This document shows positions 8,747 to 15,198 of a stretch of DNA of 64,000 nucleotides, piece by piece (the stretch's first letter is position 1; each line of letters opens with the position of its first letter). The translations under genes and the position numbers were made by a program. Below the pieces are notes generated by a model. It saw only the letters and a program-made list of their open reading frames with translations. It was not told where the DNA came from and ran no database searches. The stretch is from Nonomuraea solani. GTDB taxonomy: Bacteria; Actinomycetota; Actinomycetes; Streptosporangiales; Streptosporangiaceae. The stretch is from assembly GCF_900108335.1 (NCBI RefSeq), contig NZ_FNVT01000007.1, positions 62,001 to 126,000 on the forward strand, in the 5' to 3' direction.

Positions 8747-9843
8747 CAGATCTCCATTCCGAACGGGAGCGTGAAGCGCACGTCTCCCTCGACCATGTCA
8801 CGCATGTCCTCGGCGTTGTGGCGGAACATCAGCGTCCGCTCGATGCCCATGCCGAACGCGAACCCGGAGTAGCGCGAGGGGTCAACGCCGCACGCGATGA
8901 GCACGCGCGGGTTGACCATGCCGCAGCCGCCCCACTCGATCCAGCCCTCCGACTTGCAGGTGCGGCAGGGCGGGTTGCCGAGGATCGCCGAGGCGCCACG
9001 GCAGACGAAGCACTTGAGGTCCATCTCGGCGGACGGCTCGGTGAACGGGAAGTAGTTGGGCCGGAACCGGGTCGTGATGCCCTTGCCGAACATCACCTCC
9101 GCGAACCGGTCGAGCGTGCCCTTGAGGTGGGCCATGGTCAGGCCCTCGTCCACGGCCAGCCCCTCGGTCTGGTGGAAGACCGGGGTGTGGGTGGCGTCGA
9201 GCTCGTCGGTGCGGAAGGTCTTGCCCGGCGAGATCACGTAGACCGGCAGCTCGCGCTGCAGCAGCGCGCGGATCTGCACCGGCGAGGTCTGCGTGCGCAG
9301 CACCATGCCGGAGTCGGTGGACCCGACGAAGAAGGTGTCGTGGTCGGAGCGGGCCGGGTGGTCCTTGGCGATGTTGAGCGCGTCGAAGTTGAACCACTCG
9401 CCTTCGAGGTCGGGCCCCTCGGCCACCTCGTAGCCCATCGCGACGAACGCGTCGGCGATGCGCTCCTGCAGCGTGGTCAGCGGGTGGCGGGCGCCGCGCG
9501 GCCGCCGGTCCCAGGGCAGGGTGACGTCGACGCTCTCCTCGACGAGCACGCGCGCGTCGCGCTCGGCCTCCAGCTCGGCCTGGCGGGCGGCCAGCGCCTC
9601 GCCGATCGCCTTGCGGGCGCCGCCGACGCGCTTGCCGGCCTCGGCGCGGGCGGCCGGCGGCAGGGCGCCGATCTCGCGGTTGGCCAGGGCGATGGGCGAG
9701 CGGTCGCCCGCGTGCGCCAGCCTGGCCTGCTTGAGTGCGTCGAGGTCGGCGGCGGCCTTGATCGCCTCGATGGCGTCGGCCTCCATGCGGGACAGCTCGT
9801 CGGCGTGCAACGGTGTCACCTCGACGGGGTCGTAATCAGACAA
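8746..9843 (-). CDS. pheS: Phenylalanyl-tRNA synthetase alpha subunit
   Basis: Catalytic class II subunit charging tRNA-Phe. N-terminal coiled-coil helices (about residues 10-90, rich in Ala/Glu/Arg) are followed by the class II core: motif 1 HPLTTLQERIADAFVAMGYEV, motif 2 with TFRTDELDATHTPVFHQTEG, and motif 3 with the glycine- and arginine-containing FGMGIERTLMFRH at the C-terminus. A Zn-like pair CFVCRG...CRTCKSEGW is visible. The start is taken as TTG at 9843, because GGAG lies seven bases upstream and the protein then begins SDYDPVEV as in relatives; no ATG fits. 365 residues. Followed by pheT with a one-base overlap. Confidence 0.96.
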   Translation of the reverse strand: MSDYDPVEVTPLHADELSRMEADAIEAIKAAADLDALKQARLAHAGDRSPIALANREIGALPPAARAEAGKRVGGARKAIGEALAARQAELEAERDARVLVEESVDVTLPWDRRPRGARHPLTTLQERIADAFVAMGYEVAEGPDLEGEWFNFDALNIAKDHPARSDHDTFFVGSTDSGMVLRTQTSPVQIRALLQRELPVYVISPGKTFRTDELDATHTPVFHQTEGLAVDEGLTMAHLKGTLDRFAEVMFGKGITTRFRPNYFPFTEPSAEMDLKCFVCRGASAILGNPPCRTCKSEGWIEWGGCGMVNPRVLIACGVDPSRYSGFAFGMGIERTLMFRHNAEDMRDMVEGDVRFTLPFGMEI

Positions 9844-9916
9844 GAGTGAGCTCCGTATCCAGGGCTTGAGCGGAAAAGAGTCTAGTGGGACCCGCCCACC
9901 GGGGCCGACTCGCTCA

Positions 9917-11008
9917 CTACGGGATGACGAAGTCGGGGGTGCCGGTGGGCACGGTAAATCGGAACTCCGCGCCGCCCTCGGGCGCCCGCTGCACGGCGAT
10001 CGTCCCGCCATGCGCCTCGACCAGGCCCTTCACGATGAACAGGCCGAGCCCGGTGCCACCGCGCCTGCGGCTGTTGCCGCCCCGCCAGAACTGCCTGAAG
10101 ACGCGCGGAGCCAGCTCGGGCTCGATGCCCTCGCCCTCATCGCGCACCGACACGGCCACTCCCCATCCGACGGATTCGATTTCGATGGTGACGGTGCCCC
10201 GCCCGTGGCGCACCGCGTTTTCCACCAGGTTACCCAGGATCTGGTCGATCTTGTCCTGGTCGAGCCACATCTCCGGCAGGTCGTCGTCGACGATCAGCTT
10301 GAAACGTTCCTCGCTCTCACCGGCCGCGACCCGGCCCGCGACGAGGCGGCGGGTCCTGGCCGGGATGTCGACGACCTGGCGGCGCACCTCCAGCCGCCCG
10401 GACTCGATCCGCGAGACGTCGAGCAGCTCGGTGATGAGCCTGGTGACGCGGTCGGCGTCGTTGTTGACGGTCTCCAGCATGACGCGCTTCTGCTCGTCGG
10501 TGAAGCGCGTCCATTTCGCCAGCAGCGTGGCGGTGAACCCCTTGACGCTGGTCAGCGGCGAGCGCAGCTCGTGGGCCACGGTGGAGACCAGATCGGCGCG
10601 GCTGCGCTCCAGCCGGGCGCGGGCGCCGCCGTCGCGCAGGGTGATCGCGACGCGCTCGACCTCGCCGCCGCGCTCCGGCTCGCGTACGAGCCTGGCCGCG
10701 ACGTAGAGCTCCTGGCGGCCCGGCAGGTGCAGCGGCCGCTCCGGGACCCTGCTCCGCGTGCGCAGCCCGCCCTCGGGGTCGAGCGCCTTCCACCAGTCGC
10801 GCCCGTCATGGTCGCGAAAGGGAAAGACATCGTTCATGTGCCGGCCGACCGCGCGTTCCATGGCGACGCCGGTGAGGCGTGACGCGGCCTGGTTGACGGC
10901 CACCACGCACCCATATCGGTCGGTCACGATGAGCCCGTCAGGAAGGTCGTCGATGGCTATCGTGCACGCGGCGGCCACCACTCGCCCGTCGGTGTCTGCG
11001 CCGTGCAC
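9917..11008 (-). CDS. Soluble PAS-domain sensor histidine kinase
   Basis: A 363-residue histidine kinase without membrane segments. An N-terminal PAS domain (about 15-130: LPDGLIVTDRYGCVVAVNQAA) is followed by HisKA with the phospho-accepting histidine in STVAHELRSPLTSVKGF (near 155) and a complete HATPase_c: N box NLVENAVRHG, G1 DEGEGIEP and G2 GTGLGLFIVKG. All catalytic boxes are intact. The GTG at 11008 has GGAGG seven bases upstream. No response regulator is adjacent, so it is an orphan. It sits between an rRNA methyltransferase gene and pheS, inside the translation cluster. The PAS ligand is unknown; cytosolic redox or a small molecule are the usual possibilities. Confidence 0.9.
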   Translation of the reverse strand: MHGADTDGRVVAAACTIAIDDLPDGLIVTDRYGCVVAVNQAASRLTGVAMERAVGRHMNDVFPFRDHDGRDWWKALDPEGGLRTRSRVPERPLHLPGRQELYVAARLVREPERGGEVERVAITLRDGGARARLERSRADLVSTVAHELRSPLTSVKGFTATLLAKWTRFTDEQKRVMLETVNNDADRVTRLITELLDVSRIESGRLEVRRQVVDIPARTRRLVAGRVAAGESEERFKLIVDDDLPEMWLDQDKIDQILGNLVENAVRHGRGTVTIEIESVGWGVAVSVRDEGEGIEPELAPRVFRQFWRGGNSRRRGGTGLGLFIVKGLVEAHGGTIAVQRAPEGGAEFRFTVPTGTPDFVIP

Positions 11009-11058
11009 GACCTCGCCTCCTCCGCCTACAACGCCGACAATAGCGGGTTTCCGGTCCC

Positions 11059-11862
11059 CTAGGGGACCCGCTGCGCCCTGGCCGATGAGTAAAGGCATAC
11101 CGCCGCCGCGGTGGCCAGGTTCAGGCTTTCCGCCTGTCCGTAGATGGGCACCCGGACCACGTCGTCGGCCTCGGCGAGGATCTCCTCCGGCAGTCCCCAG
11201 GCCTCGTTGCCGAAGATCCACGCGGTCGGTCCGGAAAGATCGACGTCGTCGAGCGTGTGCTTGCCCGCGCCGTCGGCCGCCAGCACGCGCAGTCCCCGCT
11301 CCTTCAGTTGACGCACGGCGGTGGCCACCGGTGCACCGATGGCGACGGGGAGGTGGAACAGGCTGCCGGCGCTGGCGCGTACACACTTGCCGTTGTACGG
11401 GTCCACGGAGGCGTCGGTGAGGATCACCGAGTCGGCGCCGGCGGCGTCGGCCGCCCGCATGACGGTGCCGGCGTTGCCCGGGTCGCGCACGTGCGCGAGC
11501 AGCGCGACCAGCCGGGGCTCACCGGTCAGTGCCCGCTCCAGCGGCACGTGGACGAGCCGGCAGACGGCCACCAGCCCCTGCGGGGTCACGGTCTGGGACA
11601 GCTCGGACATGACCTCGCCGCTGGCCCGGTGCACGGGGACGCCCTTGAGCGTGGCCTCGGTGATCAGTTCGGGGTGGCGCAGCTCGGCCTCGGCGGTGCT
11701 GAAGAGCTCCAGGGTCACGTCCTCGAGCTTGAGCGCCTCGCGTACCGCCTGGGGGCCTTCGGCCAGGAACTTGCGGTCCTGCTCCCTGAAGGCCCGCTTG
11801 GTGAGCCGTCTGGCGGCCTTGACCCGCGGCGATCTCACGTTGGTCAGCTCGGACCCCGCCAT
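11059..11862 (-). CDS. TrmH/SpoU-family RNA 2'-O-methyltransferase
   Basis: Transfers methyl from S-adenosylmethionine to a ribose 2'-OH of rRNA or tRNA. An N-terminal RNA-binding substrate domain (LTKRAFREQDRKFLAEGPQAV) precedes the SPOUT knot with its three motifs: motif 1 RDPGNAGTVMRAADAAG, motif 2 AWIFGNEAWGLPEE, motif 3 VPIYGQAESLNLATAAAV. The length of 267 residues fits the TsnR/TrmH rRNA methylase group. I chose the ATG at 11862, preceded by GGGGAG, where family homology starts. It is downstream of the rplT terminator, so it may have its own promoter or be transcribed by read-through. Resistance versus housekeeping role cannot be decided here. Confidence 0.93.
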   Translation of the reverse strand: MAGSELTNVRSPRVKAARRLTKRAFREQDRKFLAEGPQAVREALKLEDVTLELFSTAEAELRHPELITEATLKGVPVHRASGEVMSELSQTVTPQGLVAVCRLVHVPLERALTGEPRLVALLAHVRDPGNAGTVMRAADAAGADSVILTDASVDPYNGKCVRASAGSLFHLPVAIGAPVATAVRQLKERGLRVLAADGAGKHTLDDVDLSGPTAWIFGNEAWGLPEEILAEADDVVRVPIYGQAESLNLATAAAVCLYSSARAQRVP

Positions 11863-11890
11863 GCTCTCCCCCTGCGTTTCATACAACAAA

Positions 11891-11914
11891 GGGCCCACCG
11901 CAATCGGTGGGCCC
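11891..11914 (-). terminator. Intrinsic terminator of the infC-rpmI-rplT operon
   Basis: A perfect 10-bp stem GGGCCCACCG / CGGTGGGCCC with a 4-base loop follows the rplT stop codon on the minus strand and is followed by a T-rich run (TTTGTTG). Confidence 0.85.
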
Positions 11915-11932
11915 TCGATTTAAGGCGATCGC

Positions 11933-12316
11933 TCAGCTCGCGGCCGGAGCGTTCACGTTCGCCGGAAGCGCCTTCTTGGCGGCCTCGACGAGCGTGGCGA
12001 AAGTCTGGCTGTCGTTCACCGCGAGATCGGCGAGGATCTTGCGGTCGACTTCGATGTTGGCCAGGCGCAGACCCTGGATCAGGCGGTTGTACGTCATGCC
12101 GTTCTGACGAGCGGCGGCGTTGATCCGCTGGATCCAGAGACGACGGAAGTTGCCCTTACGGTCCTTACGGTCCCGGTAGGCGTACGTCATCGAGTGGAGC
12201 ATCTGCTCCTTGGCCTTGCGGTAAAGACGTGACCGCTGGCCACGGTAACCGCTCGCCCTGTCGAGGACGACCTTGCGCTTCTTCTTGGCGTTGAGCGCCC
12301 GCTTCACGCGTGCCAT
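11933..12316 (-). CDS. rplT: 50S ribosomal protein L20
   Basis: Ribosomal protein L20, an early 23S rRNA-binding assembly protein of the large subunit. The 127-residue sequence starts MARVKRALNAKKKRKVVLDRA and contains the basic N-terminal arm (GYRGQRSRLYRKAKEQ) and the globular part RRLWIQRINAAARQNGMTYNRLI, all as in the family. It is the last gene of infC-rpmI-rplT, 27 bp after rpmI, and is followed by an intrinsic terminator. In other bacteria L20 represses its own operon by binding the mRNA leader; whether that happens here is inference (see the hairpin before rpmI). Confidence 0.98.
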   Translation of the reverse strand: MARVKRALNAKKKRKVVLDRASGYRGQRSRLYRKAKEQMLHSMTYAYRDRKDRKGNFRRLWIQRINAAARQNGMTYNRLIQGLRLANIEVDRKILADLAVNDSQTFATLVEAAKKALPANVNAPAAS

Positions 12317-12343
12317 GTTCTTCTCCCCGGGGGTTCGCGCTAC

Positions 12344-12538
12344 TTACTTGGCGAGCAGCTTCTTGATCTTCTTGGAGTCGGCGTCGGAAAGGACGACCTC
12401 GTTCTTGAGACGGCGCGTCAGCGTGGACGACTTCCACTCGTTGTAGTGCGCGCGGTTGGCACGGCGACGCTTGATCTTGCCGGTGCCGGTGATCCGGAAC
12501 CGCTTCTTCGCACCGCTGTGCGTCTTCATCTTCGGCAT
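12344..12538 (-). CDS. rpmI: 50S ribosomal protein L35
   Basis: Ribosomal protein L35, a 64-residue basic protein of the large subunit. The sequence MPKMKTHSGAKKRFRITGTG and ANRAHYNEWKSS fits the family over its whole length. It lies between infC and rplT. The upstream spacer of 125 bp is unusually long for this operon and carries a stable hairpin. The ATG is preceded by CGAGGAG about ten bases upstream. The mature protein belongs to the 23S rRNA core near domain II (family knowledge). Confidence 0.98.
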   Translation of the reverse strand: MPKMKTHSGAKKRFRITGTGKIKRRRANRAHYNEWKSSTLTRRLKNEVVLSDADSKKIKKLLAK

Positions 12539-12573
12539 GTCGCCGTCTCTCCTCGTTTCGGTCGTGCCGCTGG

Positions 12574-12597
12574 CCGGGCCGGTGCTGGTCGGCCCGG
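12574..12597 (-). promoter_or_regulatory. Hairpin in the infC-rpmI spacer, possible L20 control site
   Basis: CCGGGCCG and CGGCCCGG form a perfect 8-bp stem around an 8-base loop, about 36 bp before the rpmI start codon. A second imperfect stem (GGGGTT...GGACCCC) lies just after the infC stop. The position matches where L20 autoregulatory RNA structures are found in other bacteria; this link is inference. Confidence 0.4.
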
Positions 12598-12663
12598 TAG
12601 CGACGTCTTCGTCTGCCGGTGGCTGGCTGGGGTCCCGCCTGTAAGGCTAACCCCAACTGCGGG

Positions 12664-13263
12664 TCACGCTTCCGGTACGGATTCCGGTACGGAAGGCTCC
12701 TCGTCGCCACGCTGGGCCTTGGCGGCGGCCTTTTCGGCCTTGGCCTCGGCCTTCTTCTTGTGCGGACCGATCACCATGATCATGTTACGGCCGTCCTGCT
12801 TGGCGTGGGACTCCACGAACCCGAGCTCCTGGACGTCGTCCGCGAGCCGCTGCAGCAGCCTGAAGCCGAGCTCCGGCCTGGACTGCTCACGGCCACGGAA
12901 CATGATCGTGACTTTGACCTTGTCTCCCGCCTTGAGGAACCGCACCACGTGACCCTTCTTGGTCTCGTAGTCGTGCGGGTCGATCTTCGGCCGGAGCTTG
13001 ATCTCCTTGATGATCGTGTGCGCCTGATTCTTGCGCGCCTCGCGCGCCTTCATCGCGGACTCGTACTTGAACTTGCCGTAGTCCATGAGCTTGCACACGG
13101 GCGGTCGAGCCGTGGCCGCGACCTCGACGAGGTCGAGGTCGGCCTCCTGGGCGAGCTTGAGGGCGTCGTGAATGGACACGATGCCGACCTGCTCGCCGTT
13201 CGGGCCCACGAGGCGAACCTCGGGAACTCGGATACGCTCGTTGATGCGGGGCTCAGTGCTGAT
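12664..13263 (-). CDS. infC: Translation initiation factor IF-3 with a probable ATC start codon
   Basis: IF-3 binds the 30S subunit, blocks premature 50S joining and checks start-codon/initiator-tRNA pairing. N-terminal domain ISTEPRINERIRVPEVRLVG, linker KFKYESAMKAREARKNQA, and C-terminal domain with KIDPHDYETKKGHVVRFL and TIMFRGREQSRPELG are all present, plus an acidic/Lys-Ala tail of about 30 residues. No ATG, GTG or TTG lies at the expected start. An AGGAGG ends four bases before ATC at 13261-13263, exactly where the family begins, so ATC is the likely start (199 residues). Non-canonical AUU/AUC starts are known for infC and allow IF-3 to limit its own translation. Confidence 0.93.
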   Translation of the reverse strand: MSTEPRINERIRVPEVRLVGPNGEQVGIVSIHDALKLAQEADLDLVEVAATARPPVCKLMDYGKFKYESAMKAREARKNQAHTIIKEIKLRPKIDPHDYETKKGHVVRFLKAGDKVKVTIMFRGREQSRPELGFRLLQRLADDVQELGFVESHAKQDGRNMIMVIGPHKKKAEAKAEKAAAKAQRGDEEPSVPESVPEA

Positions 13264-13592
13264 GGGGCCTCCTAGGTTTGCGATCCCTACGTGCTCGTCG
13301 TGCCCGGGACTTCTCGCTTTCAACGCGAAAAGCCCCGCACGTCGCGCATGCGGGGCCACTGAGCTCTTTGGCTTCGTGGCCTCGAGCTCCCCGGAGTAGT
13401 CCGGCGTGATCCTGGACCCGGCCACCTTGCGGTGACTCAGGTGGGAGGGAGACCTCCGCTTGCGCGTCCAGCAAGGCATGCCGGACCGATCAGAGAGCTA
13501 CATTACCACAACACCGGCATCCACTCGAATCATCCCCGCCGGCCAAGACCGCCCCTCAAACTTCTGTCCAGAAAACCAGCCAGGAGGGGCAA
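13264..13592 (-). promoter_or_regulatory. infC 5' leader and upstream spacer (no gene)
   Basis: About 330 bp without a credible gene. On the minus strand it should contain the infC promoter and a long leader. A weak promoter candidate is TTCGAG, 18 bases, TAATGT (around 13501-13530 on the minus strand). The leader carries the attenuator-like hairpin listed separately and ends with AGGAGG before the ATC start. The frame upstream of infC is open but Arg/Ser/Pro-rich and unlike protein. Confidence 0.5.
13328..13356 (-). terminator. Attenuator-like hairpin in the infC leader
   Basis: GCCCCGCA, nine-base loop, TGCGGGGC, then TTTT, read on the minus strand, about 65 bp before the infC start. It has the form of an intrinsic terminator placed inside a 5' leader, which suggests transcription attenuation of the infC-rpmI-rplT operon. 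Confidence 0.6.
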
Positions 13593-13858
13593 ATGACAGT
13601 ACAACAGGCCGAAATTACCAAGTGGCAGGCTGCGGGAGGCCGAACAGCGCTTCAGCGAGGTCGCCAGGAGGGCCCATGATGAAGGCCCGCAGATCGTCAC
13701 CGGGCATGGGCACGACGTGGCGGTCATTCTCGGCATGACCGTCGGCTCAAGGGCGAGCAGCCGGACTTCAGCTCTCGGCTCCCGATCTGAGCGTTCTCGA
13801 CCTTGCCCGCGACAAGAGCGCCGAGACGCGGGGCCCGGGCTTCGAGGGCGCCGAGTGA
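13593..13858 (+). pseudogene. Phd/YefM-type antitoxin, frameshifted remnant
   Basis: A good ribosome site (AGGAGGGG) precedes ATG 13593, which begins TVQQAEITKWQ. The chain then continues in a second frame as LREAEQRFSEVARRAHDEGP and QIVTGHGHDVAVILGM, in a third as RRLKGEQPDF, and returns with SVLDLARDKSAETRG and a TGA at 13856-13858. Put together, these pieces give a normal Phd-type antitoxin (EAE..FSEV..RA, P..VT.HG...AV), whose role is to bind its promoter and the partner toxin. At least two frameshifts are needed, so it is a relic. Its stop overlaps the GTG of the toxin remnant as GTGA, the usual coupling of such pairs. Confidence 0.75.
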
Positions 13859-14195
13859 GCTACCTGTCCTGTCAGAGATGACCAAGCGCACCAGAGACGC
13901 GCACGTGCAGGCATGGCTCGGCACCGGCTCCGGCCTTTACGTGAGCGTCATGGTGTTCGGCGAGATCCGCAAGGGTGCCGTGGTCGCCGAGGAGTGGGGG
14001 CGGTTGCACGCCGTGCGGCCGCTGCCGATCATCGACGGCCTCATCGCGGCCACCGCGCGTACCCATGACTGGACCCTCGCCACCCGCAACGTGAAGGACT
14101 TCGCCGGGCTCGACGTCAAGACCGTCAACCCGTCCGAGGGCCGACCGCCTGACGATAAGACCGTCGTCAACCCGTTCGGCTGGCCGACCGCCTGA
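13855..14195 (+). pseudogene. VapC/PIN-domain toxin remnant
   Basis: The GTG at 13855 starts SYL, but the expected LLDTNV segment carrying the first catalytic Asp is lost by a deletion that also shifts the frame. The rest follows in another frame: LSEMTKRTRDAHVQAWL, YVSVMVFGEIRKG, then a second gap of about 40 residues, EEWGRLHAVRPLPIIDGLIAATA and LATRNVKDFAGLDVK. Intact PIN toxins cleave RNA using four acidic residues; here the first is gone and the middle helix is missing. It is therefore non-functional. The 3' end runs into the aroE gene of the opposite strand within a tandem duplication. Confidence 0.75.
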
Positions 14196-14199
14196 CGAT
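14118..14199. repeat. Imperfect tandem duplication of about 40 bp at the toxin/aroE junction
   Basis: Copy 1 is 14118-14156 and copy 2 is 14157-14199. Both begin AAGACCGTC, contain AACCCGT, and end GGCCGACCGCCTGACGAT; copy 2 has about four extra bases. The second copy supplies both the end of the toxin remnant and the last codons of aroE. Confidence 0.8.
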
Positions 14200-15108
14200 C
14201 TCGGCCGTGCCGGCGGCGCGCATGGCCTCCACCGGCACGTCGGACCGCCCCGTCATCAGCTCCACCTGCCGCACCGCCTGGTGCAGCAGCATCTCGAACC
14301 CCCCGACCACCGTGCCGCCCCCCATCTGGACGGCCGCCGCCGCGCGGGTCGGCCAGGGTGAGTAGACCACGTCGAAGAGCGCCGGCACCCGCGTCAGCCG
14401 CCCCGCGAAGACGTCGGCCGCCCCTCCGGGCAGCGTCGAGACCACCAGGTCGACGCCGATGAGCGCGTCGAGCTTGTCGAACGTCTCCACTGCCAGCGCC
14501 ACCCCCAGCCGCTCGGCCACCTCCACCGTCTCCCCCGCCCGCGCGGGGTCGCGCACCAGCAGGGTCGCCGAGAACAGGCCGAGGTTGCGCAGCGCCGCCA
14601 GCGCGGAGGCCGCCGTGGCCCCGCCGCCCAGCACGGTCGCCGAGCGCGGCGCGGGCACCCCCGCCTCGGCCAGCGCCTGCTCGATCCCGTAGACGTCGGT
14701 GTTGTGGCCGTGCCGCGCGCCGTCGCCGAACACCACCGTGTTGGCGCCGCCGACCTCCACGGCCAGCTCGGACACCGTGTCGAGCAGGGGCAGCACGGCC
14801 CGCTTGAGCGGCATGGTCAGCGACAGCCCCGCCCAGACGTCCGCGCCGGCACCCGGACCGGCCTCGGCGTCGGCACCCGCACCAGGACCGGCCTCGGCAT
14901 CCGAACTGGCACCCGCACTCGCACCGGCACCGGTCTCGGCACCGCCGCGCACGGGTGTGAGCCCCGCCAGCAGCCCCGGCAGGCGCGCCTCATCGCACTC
15001 GTACGCCTCGTAGCTCCACCCGTCGAGCCCCATCGCCTGGTAGGCGGCCCTGTGCAGGTAGGGCGAGAGCGAATGGCCGATGGGTGACCCCATCACCGCA
15101 GCCCGCAT
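14167..15108 (-). CDS. aroE: Shikimate dehydrogenase with an Ala/Gly-rich insertion
   Basis: NADPH-dependent reduction of 3-dehydroshikimate to shikimate in the aromatic amino acid pathway. The start ATG at 15108 has GGAG five bases upstream and opens with MRAAVMGSPIGHSLSPYLH, the substrate-binding signature. LTMPLK (catalytic Lys) and GGANTVVF follow, then NTDVYG (catalytic Asp) and the Rossmann glycine loop VLGGGATAASALAA. Between the first strands and LTMPLK lies an extra low-complexity stretch of about 35 residues (near 60-95) built of AGPGAGADAE-type repeats. The C-terminus lies in a tandem duplication shared with the decayed toxin gene. Last gene of the alaS operon. The role is clear, but activity with the insertion is unproven. 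Confidence 0.9.
   Translation of the reverse strand: MRAAVMGSPIGHSLSPYLHRAAYQAMGLDGWSYEAYECDEARLPGLLAGLTPVRGGAETGAGASAGASSDAEAGPGAGADAEAGPGAGADVWAGLSLTMPLKRAVLPLLDTVSELAVEVGGANTVVFGDGARHGHNTDVYGIEQALAEAGVPAPRSATVLGGGATAASALAALRNLGLFSATLLVRDPARAGETVEVAERLGVALAVETFDKLDALIGVDLVVSTLPGGAADVFAGRLTRVPALFDVVYSPWPTRAAAAVQMGGGTVVGGFEMLLHQAVRQVELMTGRSDVPVEAMRAAGTAEIVRRSASRTG
14849..14945. repeat. GC-rich imperfect repeats inside aroE
   Basis: Units such as GGACCGGCCTCGGC and GGCACCCGCAC recur several times and encode the Ala/Gly/Asp/Glu run in AroE. The frame is kept throughout. Confidence 0.75.
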
Positions 15109-15198
15109 CCACACTCCTTCCGAACAGCAAGACCTTATCGCCCGGGCACGACAGCGGCGCACGACCGCCCGGTCGTGCGCCGCCTGGAGAATGCCGGG

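Noticed and set aside
6134..8872. Very long open frame antisense to pheT (912 codons)
   Set aside because: Product is Arg/Gly/His/Pro-rich without domains; it mirrors the codon bias of pheT in high-GC DNA.
13480..14200. Functional toxin-antitoxin system
   Set aside because: Several frameshifts and loss of the first catalytic Asp show both genes are broken.
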